Program-made: the position numbers and the translations under genes
Notes under the pieces: generated by a model
Seen by the model: the letters and a program-made list of their open reading frames with translations, nothing else
The model's database searches: none
Told to the model about the DNA's origin: nothing
NCBI RefSeq assembly: GCF_030409225.1
Contig: NZ_JAUFPK010000001.1
Span: 101,230 to 165,229, forward strand
DNA from: Aquisalimonas lutea
Lineage (GTDB): Bacteria; Pseudomonadota; Gammaproteobacteria; Nitrococcales; Aquisalimonadaceae
Length of the DNA: 64,000 bases
Direction of reading: 5' to 3'
Shown here: piece after piece, positions 1 through 9,627 of the stretch
Layout: every line of letters begins with the position of its first letter
Position numbering within the stretch: the first letter of the stretch is position 1

Positions 1-1179
1 GCCGGCACACCCATCATGCAGCGCCCGCGCAAACCACTCCTTACCGGTGCCGGTCTCACCCTGGAGCAGAATCGGTATACCCCTGGTCATTACGCGCCGG
101 GCACGCTCTGCTTGCCGCTGCACGTTGTCATCCTTGCCCAGGGATGCCTGGCCACCCGCGTTACGCCTCGCCGATGTTATGCCTAGCGCATTTCTTGCCT
201 CTCTCGCCCGGTCTCCGGGCACGCCCATATCGCGGCCGTGCTCGGCACTCGCAAAGTACTGCGTGCCGTGATTCAGCGAGCGGATGGGTCGCAGACGAAT
301 CTGCCGGGCCCCCGCCAGCTGGTCCAGTTGCGCCAGGTCCAGATCGAACACCTGGTCGACGCGGGAGCCGACGAGCGCATTGCGGTCAGCGACGCCCAGA
401 TAGTTGAGAGCGTTCTGATCCACCGCAAGAATCAGGCCCTGCTCACTCACCGCCATAGCGGCATCATTGATCAGACCCACGTACTCGGGGCGCGCATGGA
501 ACCGAAGCAGAAGGGCGTCCGGGAAGTTCCGGACAAAGTAGCACTTGGCAATATGTTGCGCCGACATGGTCACCAGAGCCAACGTATGGAGTTGGCTCTC
601 CGGGGTATCCCGGGCATTGACGGAAGATGCATCCAGCACGCCGAGAAGCTCTCCCCGAGGATCCAGAATCGGAGCGCCGGAGCAGCTCAGGGCATGGTGA
701 CGACTGCGGAAGTGCTGGTCCCGGTGAACGGTCACCGGCTGACGTTCGACGATGCAAGTCCCCACTCCGTTCGTCCCCTCGGTACGCTCGTCCCAGACCG
801 CACCAAGCCATAATCCCGCCGCGCGAAAATCGCGCTTCAGGTTGGGGTCGCTGACCGAGTCGAGAATCAATCCGTCCGCGGACGTCAGAAGAAGGGCGTA
901 ACCGGAACCCGCGATTTGCTGATAGAGAGTGCTTATCTCCGCGCGGGCCAACCGGACGAATTCGCCGTACTCATCCACGCGCTCGGAAAGTGTGGCATTC
1001 TCTACCACCGTCGGCTGCGAGCGTTCACCACGATCAATCCCGTACTGCTCGTCACACCGGCCCCAGGACCGGAGGATCATGGACTGGTTGACTTGCTGCG
1101 GCCGCGGGACGCCTCGTCCGGTGGCAATCCGTGAACTCGCTGGTGCCTCCGGAAGCGCACCACGTTGCACGCGCGGCAT
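1..1179 (-). CDS. AcoR-like sigma-54-dependent transcriptional activator (3' end outside window)
   Basis: Enhancer-binding activator, probably for the aldehyde/alcohol dehydrogenase genes transcribed toward it. The 393 visible residues have no stop before the edge. Residues 90-215 look like a GAF sensor and include GTNGVGTC (136-142), a hallmark of the AcoR/DhaR group. A PAS-like region follows at about 230-300. The AAA+ domain begins near 345 with the Walker A motif GETGTGKE (374-381). The rest of the AAA+ domain, including the GAFTGA loop, and the HTH lie off the window. The start is chosen because GGAGGAG precedes the ATG at 1179. The family partner is RNA polymerase with sigma-54, and a matching -24/-12 promoter is visible at 4407-4422. 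The inducer is unknown; an alcohol or aldehyde is an inference from context. Confidence 0.88.
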   Translation of the reverse strand, partial: MPRVQRGALPEAPASSRIATGRGVPRPQQVNQSMILRSWGRCDEQYGIDRGERSQPTVVENATLSERVDEYGEFVRLARAEISTLYQQIAGSGYALLLTSADGLILDSVSDPNLKRDFRAAGLWLGAVWDERTEGTNGVGTCIVERQPVTVHRDQHFRSRHHALSCSGAPILDPRGELLGVLDASSVNARDTPESQLHTLALVTMSAQHIAKCYFVRNFPDALLLRFHARPEYVGLINDAAMAVSEQGLILAVDQNALNYLGVADRNALVGSRVDQVFDLDLAQLDQLAGARQIRLRPIRSLNHGTQYFASAEHGRDMGVPGDRAREARNALGITSARRNAGGQASLGKDDNVQRQAERARRVMTRGIPILLQGETGTGKEWFARALHDGCAG

Positions 1180-1276
1180 GGTGTCTCTCCTCCTCTGGCG
1201 CGTTCCGGCGCCCTGATTATCGTTCCAAGCTAGCAGCCCCCCACGCTACTGTCATCCTGGAGGAGCCGACCAGGAA

Positions 1277-1669
1277 TCACCGATCACCCGAGGCAACTGG
1301 CTGTCGCTCAAGTTGCTCCTGCTCCTGCTCGGAAAACAGCCGCGAGCGCGTCAGGAAGCGAACCCCTTCCGGCCCTTCCAGCGAGAACATTCCTCCGCGC
1401 CCCGGAACGACATCGATGATCAACTGGGTATGGGCCCAGTACTCGAACTGCGACCGGCTCATGTAAAAGGGAGAGTCGCCGATTTCACCGAGCTTCACAT
1501 CGGAGCTCCCGACCCGGAGCTCGCCTTGCGGATAACACATCGGCGAGCTGCCGTCGCAGCAGCCTCCCGACTGGTGAAACATCAGCGGTCCGTGCTCCGC
1601 CCGCAGCTGTTCGATGAGCTCCAGGGCCGCGTCCGTCGCAACCACTCTTGCCACCGGTTGATCCACCAT
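1277..1669 (-). CDS. DUF779 domain-containing protein
   Basis: A 130-residue small soluble protein of the DUF779 family, which recurs beside acetaldehyde dehydrogenase and AcoR-type regulators; its biochemical role is not established. A cysteine-rich patch, GGCCDGSSPMC (residues 35-45, Cys37, Cys38, Cys45), is the most striking motif and could bind a metal or act in redox. The ATG at 1669 has GGAGGA five bases upstream; an in-frame GTG three bases earlier is too close to that ribosome site. It sits 77 bases after the alcohol dehydrogenase and about 100 bases before the activator, so it is probably in the same transcript. Family assignment is confident, function unknown. Confidence 0.85.
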   Translation of the reverse strand: MVDQPVARVVATDAALELIEQLRAEHGPLMFHQSGGCCDGSSPMCYPQGELRVGSSDVKLGEIGDSPFYMSRSQFEYWAHTQLIIDVVPGRGGMFSLEGPEGVRFLTRSRLFSEQEQEQLERQPVASGDR

Positions 1670-1746
1670 CACGCTCCTCCTTGCAACAGGCGTTTCAGGC
1701 CATTCCGGCCTGGAGAGTGCAGGCCGGAATGAAGGGAAGGCGGGGT

Positions 1747-2778
1747 CTATCCGCTTGCCAGATCGAGCACGACGCGACCGTCGATCTTGCCGTCCCGCAT
1801 CTCCTGGAGGACGCCGTTAATATCTTCCAGCCGCGCCGTGCGAACCGTCGGACTGACAAGCCCCTCCTTCGCAAAGTCCAGGGACTCCTGCAGATCCAGC
1901 CGTGTACCCACAATGGACCCGCGCACCGTGATGCCATTGAGAACGACGTCAAAGATGGGCAGCGGAAAATCACCCGGCGGCAGGCCGTTCAAGGCCACGG
2001 TGCCGCCGCGCCTTACCATTCCCAGCGCCTGCGAGAATGCGGCATTGGAGACCGCGGTGACCAGAACCCCATGGGCGCCGCCGATGTCCTTGTGCAGCCG
2101 GCCTGCCGGGTCCTCCTCGGCGGCATTGACGGTCAGCTCGGCACCGAGGCGTTCGGCCAGGGCGAGTTTGTCATCGGAGATGTCCACGGCCGCCACATGC
2201 ATGCCCATGGCGCGCGCATACTGGACGGCGACATGCCCCAGACCACCAATCCCCGAGATCGCCACCCACTGTCCGGGCTTGGTATCGGTGACCTTGAGGC
2301 CCTTGTAGGTTGTCACGCCGGCACACAGGATGGGGGCCAGCTCGTTGAACCCGACGTTGTCGGGCAGGCGGCCAACGTAATGGGCATCAGCAACCACGTA
2401 GTCGGCATAGCCCCCGTTTACCGAATAACCGGTATTCTGCTGCGATTCGCACAGAGTCTCCCAACCCCCGAGACAATGCTGGCAATAGCCGCACGCGGTA
2501 TAGAGCCAGGGCACGCCGACCCGATCACCCTCCTTGAGGTGCTTGACACCGGCTCCCACGCCGGAAACGAACCCCACGCCCTCGTGCCCGGGGATCAGCG
2601 GCAGGTTCGGTTTCACGGGCCAGTCGCCCTCGGCGGCATGCAGATCGGTGTGGCAGACCCCGGATGCCTGAATGCGCACCTGGATATCGCCGGGTCCGGG
2701 CTCCGGGACGGGCACTTCGTCGATCCGAGCGGGGGCGCCGAACTCACGGATCACTGCGGCCTTCATGGTCTTGCTCAT
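1747..2778 (-). CDS. adhP: Zinc-dependent alcohol dehydrogenase (AdhP type)
   Basis: A 343-residue cytosolic medium-chain dehydrogenase oxidising primary alcohols to aldehydes with NAD, or the reverse. Catalytic zinc ligands are in GVCHTDLH and PGHEGVG. The structural-zinc cysteine quartet is CGYCQHC plus a fourth Cys seven residues on. The Rossmann motif is [13 protein letters not shown]. Two earlier in-frame ATG/GTG choices exist. The ATG at 2778 is preferred because GGAGGAGG lies about nine bases upstream, whereas the first ATG touches it. It follows the aldehyde dehydrogenase by 37 bases, giving an alcohol-to-acid pathway in one transcript. True substrate is not shown; ethanol is the family's usual one. 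Confidence 0.92.
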   Translation of the reverse strand: MSKTMKAAVIREFGAPARIDEVPVPEPGPGDIQVRIQASGVCHTDLHAAEGDWPVKPNLPLIPGHEGVGFVSGVGAGVKHLKEGDRVGVPWLYTACGYCQHCLGGWETLCESQQNTGYSVNGGYADYVVADAHYVGRLPDNVGFNELAPILCAGVTTYKGLKVTDTKPGQWVAISGIGGLGHVAVQYARAMGMHVAAVDISDDKLALAERLGAELTVNAAEEDPAGRLHKDIGGAHGVLVTAVSNAAFSQALGMVRRGGTVALNGLPPGDFPLPIFDVVLNGITVRGSIVGTRLDLQESLDFAKEGLVSPTVRTARLEDINGVLQEMRDGKIDGRVVLDLASG

Positions 2779-2815
2779 GGCAATCATCCTCCTCCGTATT
2801 CTCTGACTTCCCTTT

Positions 2816-4333
2816 CTAGAAGAGCCCCATCGGGTTCGGGTCGTAGCTCACCAGCATGTTCTTGGTCTGCTGGTAGTGATCCAGCATCATGCGGTGGTTC
2901 TCGCGGCCGATGCCGGATTGCTTGTAGCCGCCGAACGCCGCATGCGCGGGATAGAGGTGGTAGCAGTTGGTCCAGACGCGGCCGGCCTGAATGCCACGCC
3001 CCATGCGGTAGGAGCGATTGGCGTCCCGGGTCCAGACACCGGCGCCGAGCCCGTAGAGCGTGTCATTGGCCATGTCCAGCGCCTCGGCATCATCCTTGAA
3101 CGTGGTCACTGAAACCACCGGACCGAAGATCTCCTCCTGGAACACACGCATTCGGTTGTGCCCCTTGAAGACCGTCGGCTCGACGTAGTAGCCGTTTTCC
3201 AGGCCGCTGACCGTCTGTCGCCGCCCGCCTGCGAGAAGCTCGGCACCCTCCTGCCGGCCGATGTCGATGTAGCTCAGGATCTTGTCGAGCTGCTCGGTGG
3301 ACACCTGCGCACCGATCATGGTCGAGGGATCAAGCGGATTCCCCTGCCGGATCTGCTGCCAGCGCGCGAGAACGCGGTCCATGAACCGCTCGTAAATGGA
3401 TTCCTGGATCAAGGCACGGGACGGGCAGGTGCAGACTTCACCCTGGTTCAGCGCGGTCATCAGGAAGCCTTCGACACACTTGTCGAGGAAGGCATCGTCC
3501 TCGGACATGACGTCGTCGAAGAAGATGTTGGGTGACTTTCCGCCGAGCTCCAGGGTCACCGGAATCAGATTCTCCGTGGCGTACTGCATGATCAGTCGCC
3601 CCGTCGTGGTCTCGCCGGTGAACGCCATCTTGGCGACGCGGCTGCTCGACGCCAGGGGCTTGCCGGCTTCCAGGCCGAAACCATTGACCACGTTGAGAAC
3701 GCCCGCCGGCAGCAGATCCTCGATCAGCTCCAGCAACACCAGGATGGAGACCGGGGTCTGTTCCGCAGGCTTGAGCACGACACAGTTGCCGGTGGCCAGA
3801 GCCGGAGCCAGCTTCCATGTCGCCATCAGCAACGGGAAATTCCACGGGATGATCTGCCCGACAACCCCCAGCGGCTCCTGGAAGTGATACGCCACCGTAT
3901 TGTCGTCAATCTGGCTGATCCCGCCTTCCTGGGCACGAATGGCTCCCGCAAAGTAGCGGTAGTGGTCCACGCACAGGGGAATGTCCGCGGCCAGGGCCTC
4001 CCGGACCGGTTTGCCGTTGTCCCAGGTTTCCGCCACGGCGAGCATTTCCAGGTTCTGCTCGATGCGGTCGGCGATCTTCAGCAGGACGTTGGCGCGCTCC
4101 GCATACGATGCCCGCGCCCAACCGTCCTTGGCCGCGTGCGCGGCATCCAGGGCCTTGTCGACGTCCGCCGCCGTGGATCGCGGGATCTCGCAGAATGCTG
4201 CACCATCCACCGGGCTGACGTTGTCGAAGTATTTCCCTTCGACGGGGGGCGTCCATTCGCCGTTGATGAAGTTCGCGTAGCGGGACTTGAAGTTGATCAG
4301 CGAACCGGGTTCGCCGGGCTTTTCGTAACCCAT
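2816..4333 (-). CDS. aldB: Aldehyde dehydrogenase (acetaldehyde dehydrogenase, AldB/ExaC type)
   Basis: A 505-residue NAD(P)-dependent aldehyde dehydrogenase converting acetaldehyde and similar aldehydes to acids in the cytosol. The N-terminal [13 protein letters not shown] segment is typical of the AldB/ExaC group. LELGGKSPN is the general-base region and [11 protein letters not shown] carries the nucleophilic cysteine near residue 302. An upstream in-frame ATG at 4423 is possible, but the ATG at 4333 has GGAGGAG eight bases before it and matches the family start. It is the first gene of the operon, 74 bases downstream of a sigma-54-type promoter, which suggests activation by the AcoR-like protein encoded at the operon's far end. 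Confidence 0.94.
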   Translation of the reverse strand: MGYEKPGEPGSLINFKSRYANFINGEWTPPVEGKYFDNVSPVDGAAFCEIPRSTAADVDKALDAAHAAKDGWARASYAERANVLLKIADRIEQNLEMLAVAETWDNGKPVREALAADIPLCVDHYRYFAGAIRAQEGGISQIDDNTVAYHFQEPLGVVGQIIPWNFPLLMATWKLAPALATGNCVVLKPAEQTPVSILVLLELIEDLLPAGVLNVVNGFGLEAGKPLASSSRVAKMAFTGETTTGRLIMQYATENLIPVTLELGGKSPNIFFDDVMSEDDAFLDKCVEGFLMTALNQGEVCTCPSRALIQESIYERFMDRVLARWQQIRQGNPLDPSTMIGAQVSTEQLDKILSYIDIGRQEGAELLAGGRRQTVSGLENGYYVEPTVFKGHNRMRVFQEEIFGPVVSVTTFKDDAEALDMANDTLYGLGAGVWTRDANRSYRMGRGIQAGRVWTNCYHLYPAHAAFGGYKQSGIGRENHRMMLDHYQQTKNMLVSYDPNPMGLF

Positions 4334-4406
4334 GATGACTCCTCCAGAACAACCATTGTTTTCGTTGCGAGCCCCGACTTCGGTGTCGGTGCCCGCCCTG
4401 AGAGCG

Positions 4407-4422
4407 GGCACGGACCGTGCCA
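4407..4422 (-). promoter_or_regulatory. Sigma-54 (-24/-12) promoter for the aldehyde dehydrogenase operon
   Basis: On the minus strand the sequence reads TGGCACG-GTCC-GTGC. The -24 box matches the consensus fully. The key GG and GC doublets are separated by exactly ten bases, as sigma-54 needs. Only the -12 box departs from TTGC. Predicted initiation about 12 bases downstream gives a leader near 60 bases. The operon's own last visible gene is a sigma-54 activator, which strongly supports the call. Confidence 0.75.
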
Positions 4423-4486
4423 CTCGCTACAAATCCGTTGACTGAGAGGGCCTTGCGGAAGGAAAGGAATTTCAGGCAGACGCGAT

Positions 4487-4504
4487 TGTGCCGTTCCCGG
4501 CACA
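4487..4504 (-). promoter_or_regulatory. Candidate activator (enhancer) palindrome, proximal
   Basis: TGTGCCGTTCCCGGCACA is a perfect 7+7 palindrome about 65 bases upstream of the -24 box, the usual place for an AcoR-type upstream activating site. A related imperfect palindrome lies 45 bases further up. Assignment to the AcoR-like protein is inferred from position and symmetry only. Confidence 0.55.
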
Positions 4505-4531
4505 GTGCGCAGTGGAAGGCCGAGGGTTATC

Positions 4532-4549
4532 TGTTTCGGTTCCGGGACA
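4532..4549 (-). promoter_or_regulatory. Candidate activator (enhancer) palindrome, distal
   Basis: TGTTTCGGTTCCGGGACA shares the pattern TGT-N-CGG-TTCC-G-ACA with the proximal site at 4487-4504. The centres are 45 bases apart. It directly abuts the left arm of the foldback repeat that begins at 4550. Confidence 0.5.
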
Positions 4550-4822
4550 CTAGGTGAAACGCTGAATAATTCCCGCGTGCCTCTGCGCGCCACAGCGGCG
4601 TTGTGGCAAGGCGGCATTCGCCGTGAATGGCCGTCGCCCTTTACAAGAAGGCCAACGCAGTCCACAACGCCGCTGTGGGGCGCCCTTCGGGGCCGAGCAG
4701 CGCGAGCGCAGCCGGCGTTGCGTTGCTTGACTGTACCGCCAGTACAGCGCGGCGCAACGCGCCTTGCCTGCGCCCGCGCTGCTCGGCCAGAGGCTCGCGC
4801 GAATTGTTCAGCGTTTCCCTAG
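4550..4822. repeat. MITE-like multi-hairpin foldback element
   Basis: This fills most of the 485-base gap between the aldehyde dehydrogenase start and the argA stop. The outer ends are inverted copies of GAATTRTTCAGCGTTT plus a CTAG end (4550-4572 and 4801-4822). Inside are a perfect 17-base inverted pair CCACAGCGGCGTTGTGG (4590-4606) with its complement at 4662-4678, and a 21-base pair with one mismatch (4691-4711 / 4768-4788). The right end overlaps the argA stop codon. No reading frame of note lies inside. It may also serve as the argA terminator. Confidence 0.7.
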
Positions 4823-6150
4823 TCCTTCCGGCCGATGGCCTTGATCAGCACCTGGGAGCGCCGCTTGAGGTTGTAGAGGGCCTGGCGGGCCACCGGCAGA
4901 TCATCCAGCCGCGCCGGCTCGAAGCCCCGCTCGCGGAACCAGTGGGCGGTCCGGGTGGTGAGCACGAACAGCCGCTCCAGGCCGTGCGCCCGGGCCTCGC
5001 GCTCGATGTGACGGAGCAGGCCGTCGCCGCGGTTGCCGCCGCGGTACTCCGGGTGGATGACGAAACACTCCAGCTCGGCCATGCCGGCGCTGTGGTGGGG
5101 TGACAGCGCGGCCGTGGCGATGATCATGCCGTCGCGCTCCACCACCAGGTAGTCGCCGATGCGCGTCTCCAGCTCTTCCCGCGAGCGCCGCACCAGGACG
5201 CCGTCGCGCTCCAGCGGCTCGATCAGCTCCAGGATGCCGCCGACGTCGTCCACCGTGGCCGGACGCAGGGTCTCGTAGGGATCGCCGGTGATCAGGGTGC
5301 CGACCCCGTCCCGGGTGAACAGCTCCAGCAGCAGGCCGCCGTCGTGCCGGCGGTCCACCAGGTGGACGCGGTGGACACCGTGGCGGCAGGCCCGCACGGC
5401 GGCGTCCAGCAGCCGCGCCGGCCCTGACTCCGGCGCCGCCCGCAGGCCGTCCAGGTAGCGGCTCGCCTGCTGCAGGCCCAGGTCCCGCACCAGCTCGCCG
5501 TCGTCGTCCCGGAGAGTCTCGCCCTCGGTGAGATAGACGAGCTTGTCCGCCTCCAGCGCCGTTGCCGCAGCCAGGGCGACGTCCTCGGCCACCATGTTGA
5601 ACACCTCGCCCGTGGGCGAGTAGCCCAGCGGCGAGACCAGCACGACGTTGCCGGCGGCGAGGCGCTCCTGGATGCCGGCGGTGTCCACGCGGCGGACCTC
5701 GCCGGTGTGCTGGTAGTCCACGCCGTCGCGCACGCCCAGGGGGCGCGCGGTGACGAAGTTGCCGGAGGCCACCCGCAGGCGGAACCCGGCCATGGGCGAG
5801 TTGGCCAGGCCCATGGACAGCAGCGCCTCGATGTCCACGCGCAGCGCGCCCACCGCCTCCTTGACGCACTCCAGGGCCGCCGGATCGGTGATGCGCGAGC
5901 CCTGGTGATAGCGCATCTCGGCGCCGCGCGCCTGCAGCCGCTCTTCGACCTGGGGCCGGGCCCCGGGCACGAGCACGACCCGCAGGCCCAGGCTGTTGAG
6001 CAGGGCGATATCCTGCAGCAGCGCCGCCGCCTGCGGCCCGCGCAGGGCCTCGCCGCCGACGCTGACCACCAGGGTGCGCCCGCGGTGCGCGTTGATGTAG
6101 GGCGAGCTGCGGCGGAACCACTGGACGTAGGCGGCATCGTCACGCGTCAT
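4819..6150 (-). CDS. argA: N-acetylglutamate synthase
   Basis: First step of arginine synthesis: transfers acetyl from acetyl-CoA to glutamate in the cytosol. The 443 residues have the classical gammaproteobacterial architecture: an amino-acid-kinase-like domain (about 1-290, with LVVSVGGEAL near residue 30 and the arginine-feedback region) followed by a GNAT acetyltransferase domain (about 295-443, with ECFVIHPEYRGGNRGDGLL as the acetyl-CoA loop). The start overlaps the end of argE by 11 bases, so the two are translationally coupled. The stop codon lies inside the arm of the foldback repeat. Confident from length and domain order. Confidence 0.95.
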   Translation of the reverse strand: MTRDDAAYVQWFRRSSPYINAHRGRTLVVSVGGEALRGPQAAALLQDIALLNSLGLRVVLVPGARPQVEERLQARGAEMRYHQGSRITDPAALECVKEAVGALRVDIEALLSMGLANSPMAGFRLRVASGNFVTARPLGVRDGVDYQHTGEVRRVDTAGIQERLAAGNVVLVSPLGYSPTGEVFNMVAEDVALAAATALEADKLVYLTEGETLRDDDGELVRDLGLQQASRYLDGLRAAPESGPARLLDAAVRACRHGVHRVHLVDRRHDGGLLLELFTRDGVGTLITGDPYETLRPATVDDVGGILELIEPLERDGVLVRRSREELETRIGDYLVVERDGMIIATAALSPHHSAGMAELECFVIHPEYRGGNRGDGLLRHIEREARAHGLERLFVLTTRTAHWFRERGFEPARLDDLPVARQALYNLKRRSQVLIKAIGRKD

Positions 6151-7318
6151 GCCGGATACCCCCGCCCTCGATGCAGAACCGCCGGATCAGGCCCTGGAGC
6201 AGGGACACGGTGGGTGCCAGGCGCCCGGCATCCAGGTATTCGTCGGGCTGATGGGCCTGGGCGATATCGCCGGGCCCGAGGATGACGACATCCATCCCCA
6301 GCTGCCGCAGATACGGCGCCTCCGTGCCGAAGGCAACCGCGCGCGCCTGCGATCCCGTCAGGGCTTCCGCCGCGCGCACGATGGCGGCGTCGCGGTGCGT
6401 CTCCAGCGCGGGCAGCCCGGGCGAGAGCGATTCCATGGTCACGCTCAGGCCGGTCTCGCCCAGGACCCGGGGCAAGCGCTGGGCGAGCACGCCGCGCAGA
6501 TCCTCCAGGCTCATCCCCGGCAGCGGCCGGATGTCGATGTGCAACTCGCAGTGCGCGCAGATGCGGTTGGGATTGTCGCCGCCGTGGATGAAGCCCAGAT
6601 TCACCGTGGGCACGGGGACCTGGAAACGCCGATCCACGTTCCGCGACTGCAGCTGCTGACGCCACGCGAGGATGTCGCTGAGCACCCGGTGCATGCCTTC
6701 CAGCGCGCTGTTGCCCAGCGCAGGATCACTGGAATGCCCCGAGTGTCCGCGCACCCGGATGGCCTCGGCGAGCACGCCCTTGTGCACGTGCACCGGCTGC
6801 AGGCCGGTGGGCTCGCCGATGACGGCGTGCCGGCCCAGGCGCCGCTCGGCGTCCACCAGGGCGCGGGCACCGGCCATGCCGCTCTCCTCGTCGGCCGTGG
6901 CCAGCACCACCAGCGGCGCGTTCAGGTCGCCGGCGCGCAGGTCCCGTACCGCCTCCAGCATCAGGGCGAGAAAGGATTTCATGTCGCTGGTGCCGAGACC
7001 GTACAGGCGCCCGTCGCGCTCGGTGAGCGTGAACGGATCCGCGCTCCAGCCGGTGTCGTCGAACGGTACCGTGTCGGTGTGCCCGGCGAGCACCAGGCCG
7101 CCCTCGCCGCGCCCCAGCGTTGCGATGAGATTGGCCTTGTCGTCGCCGCCGGGGACGGGCTGGATCTCCACCGCGAACCCCAGGTCCTCCAGCCAGCCGG
7201 CAAGGCGGTCCACCACGGCGCGGTTGCCCTGGTCCAGCGCCGGATTGGCGCTGCTCACCGACGGGATGGCAATGAGCTCGCGGAGCATCTGTATCAGCGA
7301 GGGCGGCTGCTGGGCCAT
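6140..7318 (-). CDS. argE: Acetylornithine deacetylase
   Basis: M20-family metallohydrolase removing acetate from N-acetylornithine to give ornithine. Its 392 residues include AGHTDTVPFDDTGW (zinc His and Asp), DEESGMAGARAL (catalytic and zinc glutamates) and EPTGLQPVHVHKG, typical of ArgE. The ATG at 7318 is preferred over an earlier in-frame ATG at 7387 because AAGGGG precedes it and the family N-terminus starts there. It is the leading gene of an argE-argA pair. Having both ArgA and ArgE indicates the linear acetyl cycle rather than an ArgJ-type one. Confidence 0.94.
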   Translation of the reverse strand: MAQQPPSLIQMLRELIAIPSVSSANPALDQGNRAVVDRLAGWLEDLGFAVEIQPVPGGDDKANLIATLGRGEGGLVLAGHTDTVPFDDTGWSADPFTLTERDGRLYGLGTSDMKSFLALMLEAVRDLRAGDLNAPLVVLATADEESGMAGARALVDAERRLGRHAVIGEPTGLQPVHVHKGVLAEAIRVRGHSGHSSDPALGNSALEGMHRVLSDILAWRQQLQSRNVDRRFQVPVPTVNLGFIHGGDNPNRICAHCELHIDIRPLPGMSLEDLRGVLAQRLPRVLGETGLSVTMESLSPGLPALETHRDAAIVRAAEALTGSQARAVAFGTEAPYLRQLGMDVVILGPGDIAQAHQPDEYLDAGRLAPTVSLLQGLIRRFCIEGGGIRHDA

Positions 7319-7484
7319 GGTGAATCCCCTTGTGCTGGTCGACCCCCCGGCCACGCAGGCCCGGCTGCGGGGTTCCGGTTGCGCCATTGTGCAGCAATGG
7401 CTCCGGTATCCCGAGTCGGATTCTGGCGAAACGCCGGCGTCTGGGCAACACGAGGCGCCGCCGGGGCGGCGAGCGCGCGGAGTG

Positions 7485-8153
7485 TCAGAGCCCGCCGCCG
7501 CTCCAGCCGGAGGAGCGCCGCCAGCGCAGCCGCGGCAGGATCAGCCCGGCGAGAATGCCGACGAACAGCACGGCGGCTCCGACGACGAACCAGCGCTGCT
7601 CGTCCCGCCCCCGCAACCGGTCGCGCTCCTGCTCCAGATCCTGGATCTCGCGCTCCAGGTCGATGACCTCCTTCTTCAGGGATTCATTCTCCTCGTACAG
7701 GTCCAGCCCCTGCTCGGCCCGCTCCATGCGCTGCTCCAGGGTCTGCCGCCGGCTCTCGCTCTCGGCCAGGCGCGACTCCAGCTCCTCGACCCGGGCCCGG
7801 GCCGCCTCCAGCTCCTCGCTCAGCCGGCTGTTCTCCTGCTGCACCTGCTCCAGGGTGCTCTGGGCCCGGCTCAGGCGTGCCTGGGCGCTGGGCTGATCCG
7901 ACAGCAACCGCGTGAGAACCCAGCCCTCCAGGCCGTCCGGCAGGCGCACCCGCGTCCAGCCGCTGTCCTCTTCCAGCACCTGGACCTGCGTCCCGGCGGG
8001 AACCATGCGCTCAATGCGGTACTGGTTGCCCGGACCCGCGCGCAGGTCCAGGGCAAGATCATCGCTGATGTATCGCTCCTGCGCGAGTGCACCCGCCGGC
8101 AGCAGGCAGAGGACGAGCAGCGCAACGGCAATCCACCGGACGGCAGAACTCAC
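7485..8153 (-). CDS. SH3 domain membrane protein (TIGR04211/YgiM-like)
   Basis: A 222-residue envelope protein of unknown exact function. A signal peptide or anchor (residues about 5-25, ending near AGALA) is followed by a bacterial SH3b domain (about 28-90, with DLRAGPGNQYRIERM). A long Glu/Arg-rich coiled coil (about 95-185) and a C-terminal membrane helix (about 192-211) complete it. This layout matches the TIGR04211 family. The GTG at 8153 is chosen because GGAG lies about nine bases upstream and the signal peptide begins there; the frame stays open further up but is not coding-like. It stands alone, divergent from rlmI. Confidence 0.85.
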   Translation of the reverse strand: MSSAVRWIAVALLVLCLLPAGALAQERYISDDLALDLRAGPGNQYRIERMVPAGTQVQVLEEDSGWTRVRLPDGLEGWVLTRLLSDQPSAQARLSRAQSTLEQVQQENSRLSEELEAARARVEELESRLAESESRRQTLEQRMERAEQGLDLYEENESLKKEVIDLEREIQDLEQERDRLRGRDEQRWFVVGAAVLFVGILAGLILPRLRWRRSSGWSGGGL

Positions 8154-8402
8154 GGCACAATCTCCAGAAGCAACAAGGGCGCGACCCGCGCATGGAAGCG
8201 CGTATTCTAGTAGCAACCGCCGGGCCGTCACGGTGACGCCCACGGGCGACAGCCGCACCATGACCGGAAGTCCCGGCTTCCGCGCGGACGCCGGCCGGTC
8301 AATATACACCGCAGGAACCCGGCACGACATCACCCGGCCCCAATGGCCGGGCCCGCTGTAGTAGAATCCCCGCCCTCGAACACACCCGATCCGGAGGCGA
8401 CC

Positions 8403-9614
8403 ATGGCGGAGACGCGCCCTTCCCTGTTCCTCAAGCGCGGCGAGGAGCGACGCCTGCGCGCCGGACACCTGTGGGTGTTCAGCAACGAGGTGGACACCGG
8501 GCGCTCGCCCCTGCGCGATTTCGCCCCCGGGGAGCAGGTACTGCTGCGCGACCACGGCGGCCAGGCCATCGGCGCGGCGACGGCCAACCCGCACTCGCTG
8601 ATCTGCGCGCGGCTGGTCAGCCGCGACCCGGAGCGCAGCCTGGACGAGTCCCTGCTGGTACATCGCCTCAACCGGGCCCTGGCCCTGCGCGAGCAGCATT
8701 TCGACACACCCCATTACCGCCTCGTCCACGGCGACGGCGACGGCCTCTCCGGCCTGGTCATCGACCGGTACGGCGATGTCTGCGTGGTCCAGCCCAACAC
8801 CGCCGGCATGGACCATGCGCTCGACGCCGTCACCCGGGCCCTGGAGCGCGTGATCGCCCCGGCGCACATCCTCATCCGGGCGGACAGCCCCCTGCGCGAG
8901 CTGGAGGGGCTGGAGCAGTACACGCGCTGGCACGGAACGCCCGGGCCGGACACGCTGACGGTGGAGGAGAACGGCCTGCGGTTCCAGGTGCCGGCCACCA
9001 CCGGGCAGAAGACCGGCTGGTATTTCGATCATCGCGCCAACCGCGCCCGGCTGGCCCCCTATGTGCAGGGGCTGCACGTGCTGGATGTCTTCAGCTATGC
9101 CGGTGCCTGGGGGCTGCAGGCGCTGCGTGCGGGGGCGGCCTCGGTCACCGCGGTGGACAGCTCCGGCGCCGCCCTGGATACGCTCCAGGCCAATGCCGAC
9201 GCCAACGGCCTGGGCGACCGGGTCACCACCGTCGAGGGCGATGCCTTCGAGGTGCTCCAGGCCCTGCGCCAGGAGCGCCATCGCTTCGACGTGGTCATTC
9301 TCGACCCGCCGGCCTTCGTCAAGCGCCGCAAGGACATCAAGGCCGGGCTGGCGGGCTACCGCCGGCTGAATCAGCTGGCGCTGCAGGTACTGGAAAAGGA
9401 CGGCAACCTGATCACGGCGTCGTGCTCGGCGCACGTGGACGAACGCGCCCTGCTGGACGAGGTCCTGGGCGCCGCCCGGCACGTGGACCGGACACTGCAG
9501 GTGGTCGCCCGCGGCGGGCAGGCGCCGGACCATCCGGAACACCCGGCCATCCCGGAGACCCGCTACCTGAAGGCGCTGTTCACGCGCGTGGCGCCGGCGT
9601 GGAGCACGCCGTAG
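8403..9614 (+). CDS. rlmI: 23S rRNA (cytosine-1962-C5)-methyltransferase RlmI
   Basis: SAM-dependent methyltransferase acting on 23S rRNA. The 403 residues have an N-terminal PUA RNA-binding domain ([20 protein letters not shown]), a linker domain, and a Rossmann methyltransferase with motif [14 protein letters not shown] near residue 222. The catalytic motif DPPAFVKRR and the cysteine motif ASCSAHV near 340 are present. The ATG at 8403 follows GGAGGCGACC. The gene is monocistronic by appearance and is followed by a large foldback repeat. Confidence 0.93.
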   Translation: MAETRPSLFLKRGEERRLRAGHLWVFSNEVDTGRSPLRDFAPGEQVLLRDHGGQAIGAATANPHSLICARLVSRDPERSLDESLLVHRLNRALALREQHFDTPHYRLVHGDGDGLSGLVIDRYGDVCVVQPNTAGMDHALDAVTRALERVIAPAHILIRADSPLRELEGLEQYTRWHGTPGPDTLTVEENGLRFQVPATTGQKTGWYFDHRANRARLAPYVQGLHVLDVFSYAGAWGLQALRAGAASVTAVDSSGAALDTLQANADANGLGDRVTTVEGDAFEVLQALRQERHRFDVVILDPPAFVKRRKDIKAGLAGYRRLNQLALQVLEKDGNLITASCSAHVDERALLDEVLGAARHVDRTLQVVARGGQAPDHPEHPAIPETRYLKALFTRVAPAWSTP

Positions 9615-9627
9615 GACGGCTCCGTCG

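Noticed and set aside
4550-4822. Insertion sequence with transposase
   Set aside because: Too short and without a coding frame; fits a non-autonomous foldback or MITE-like element.
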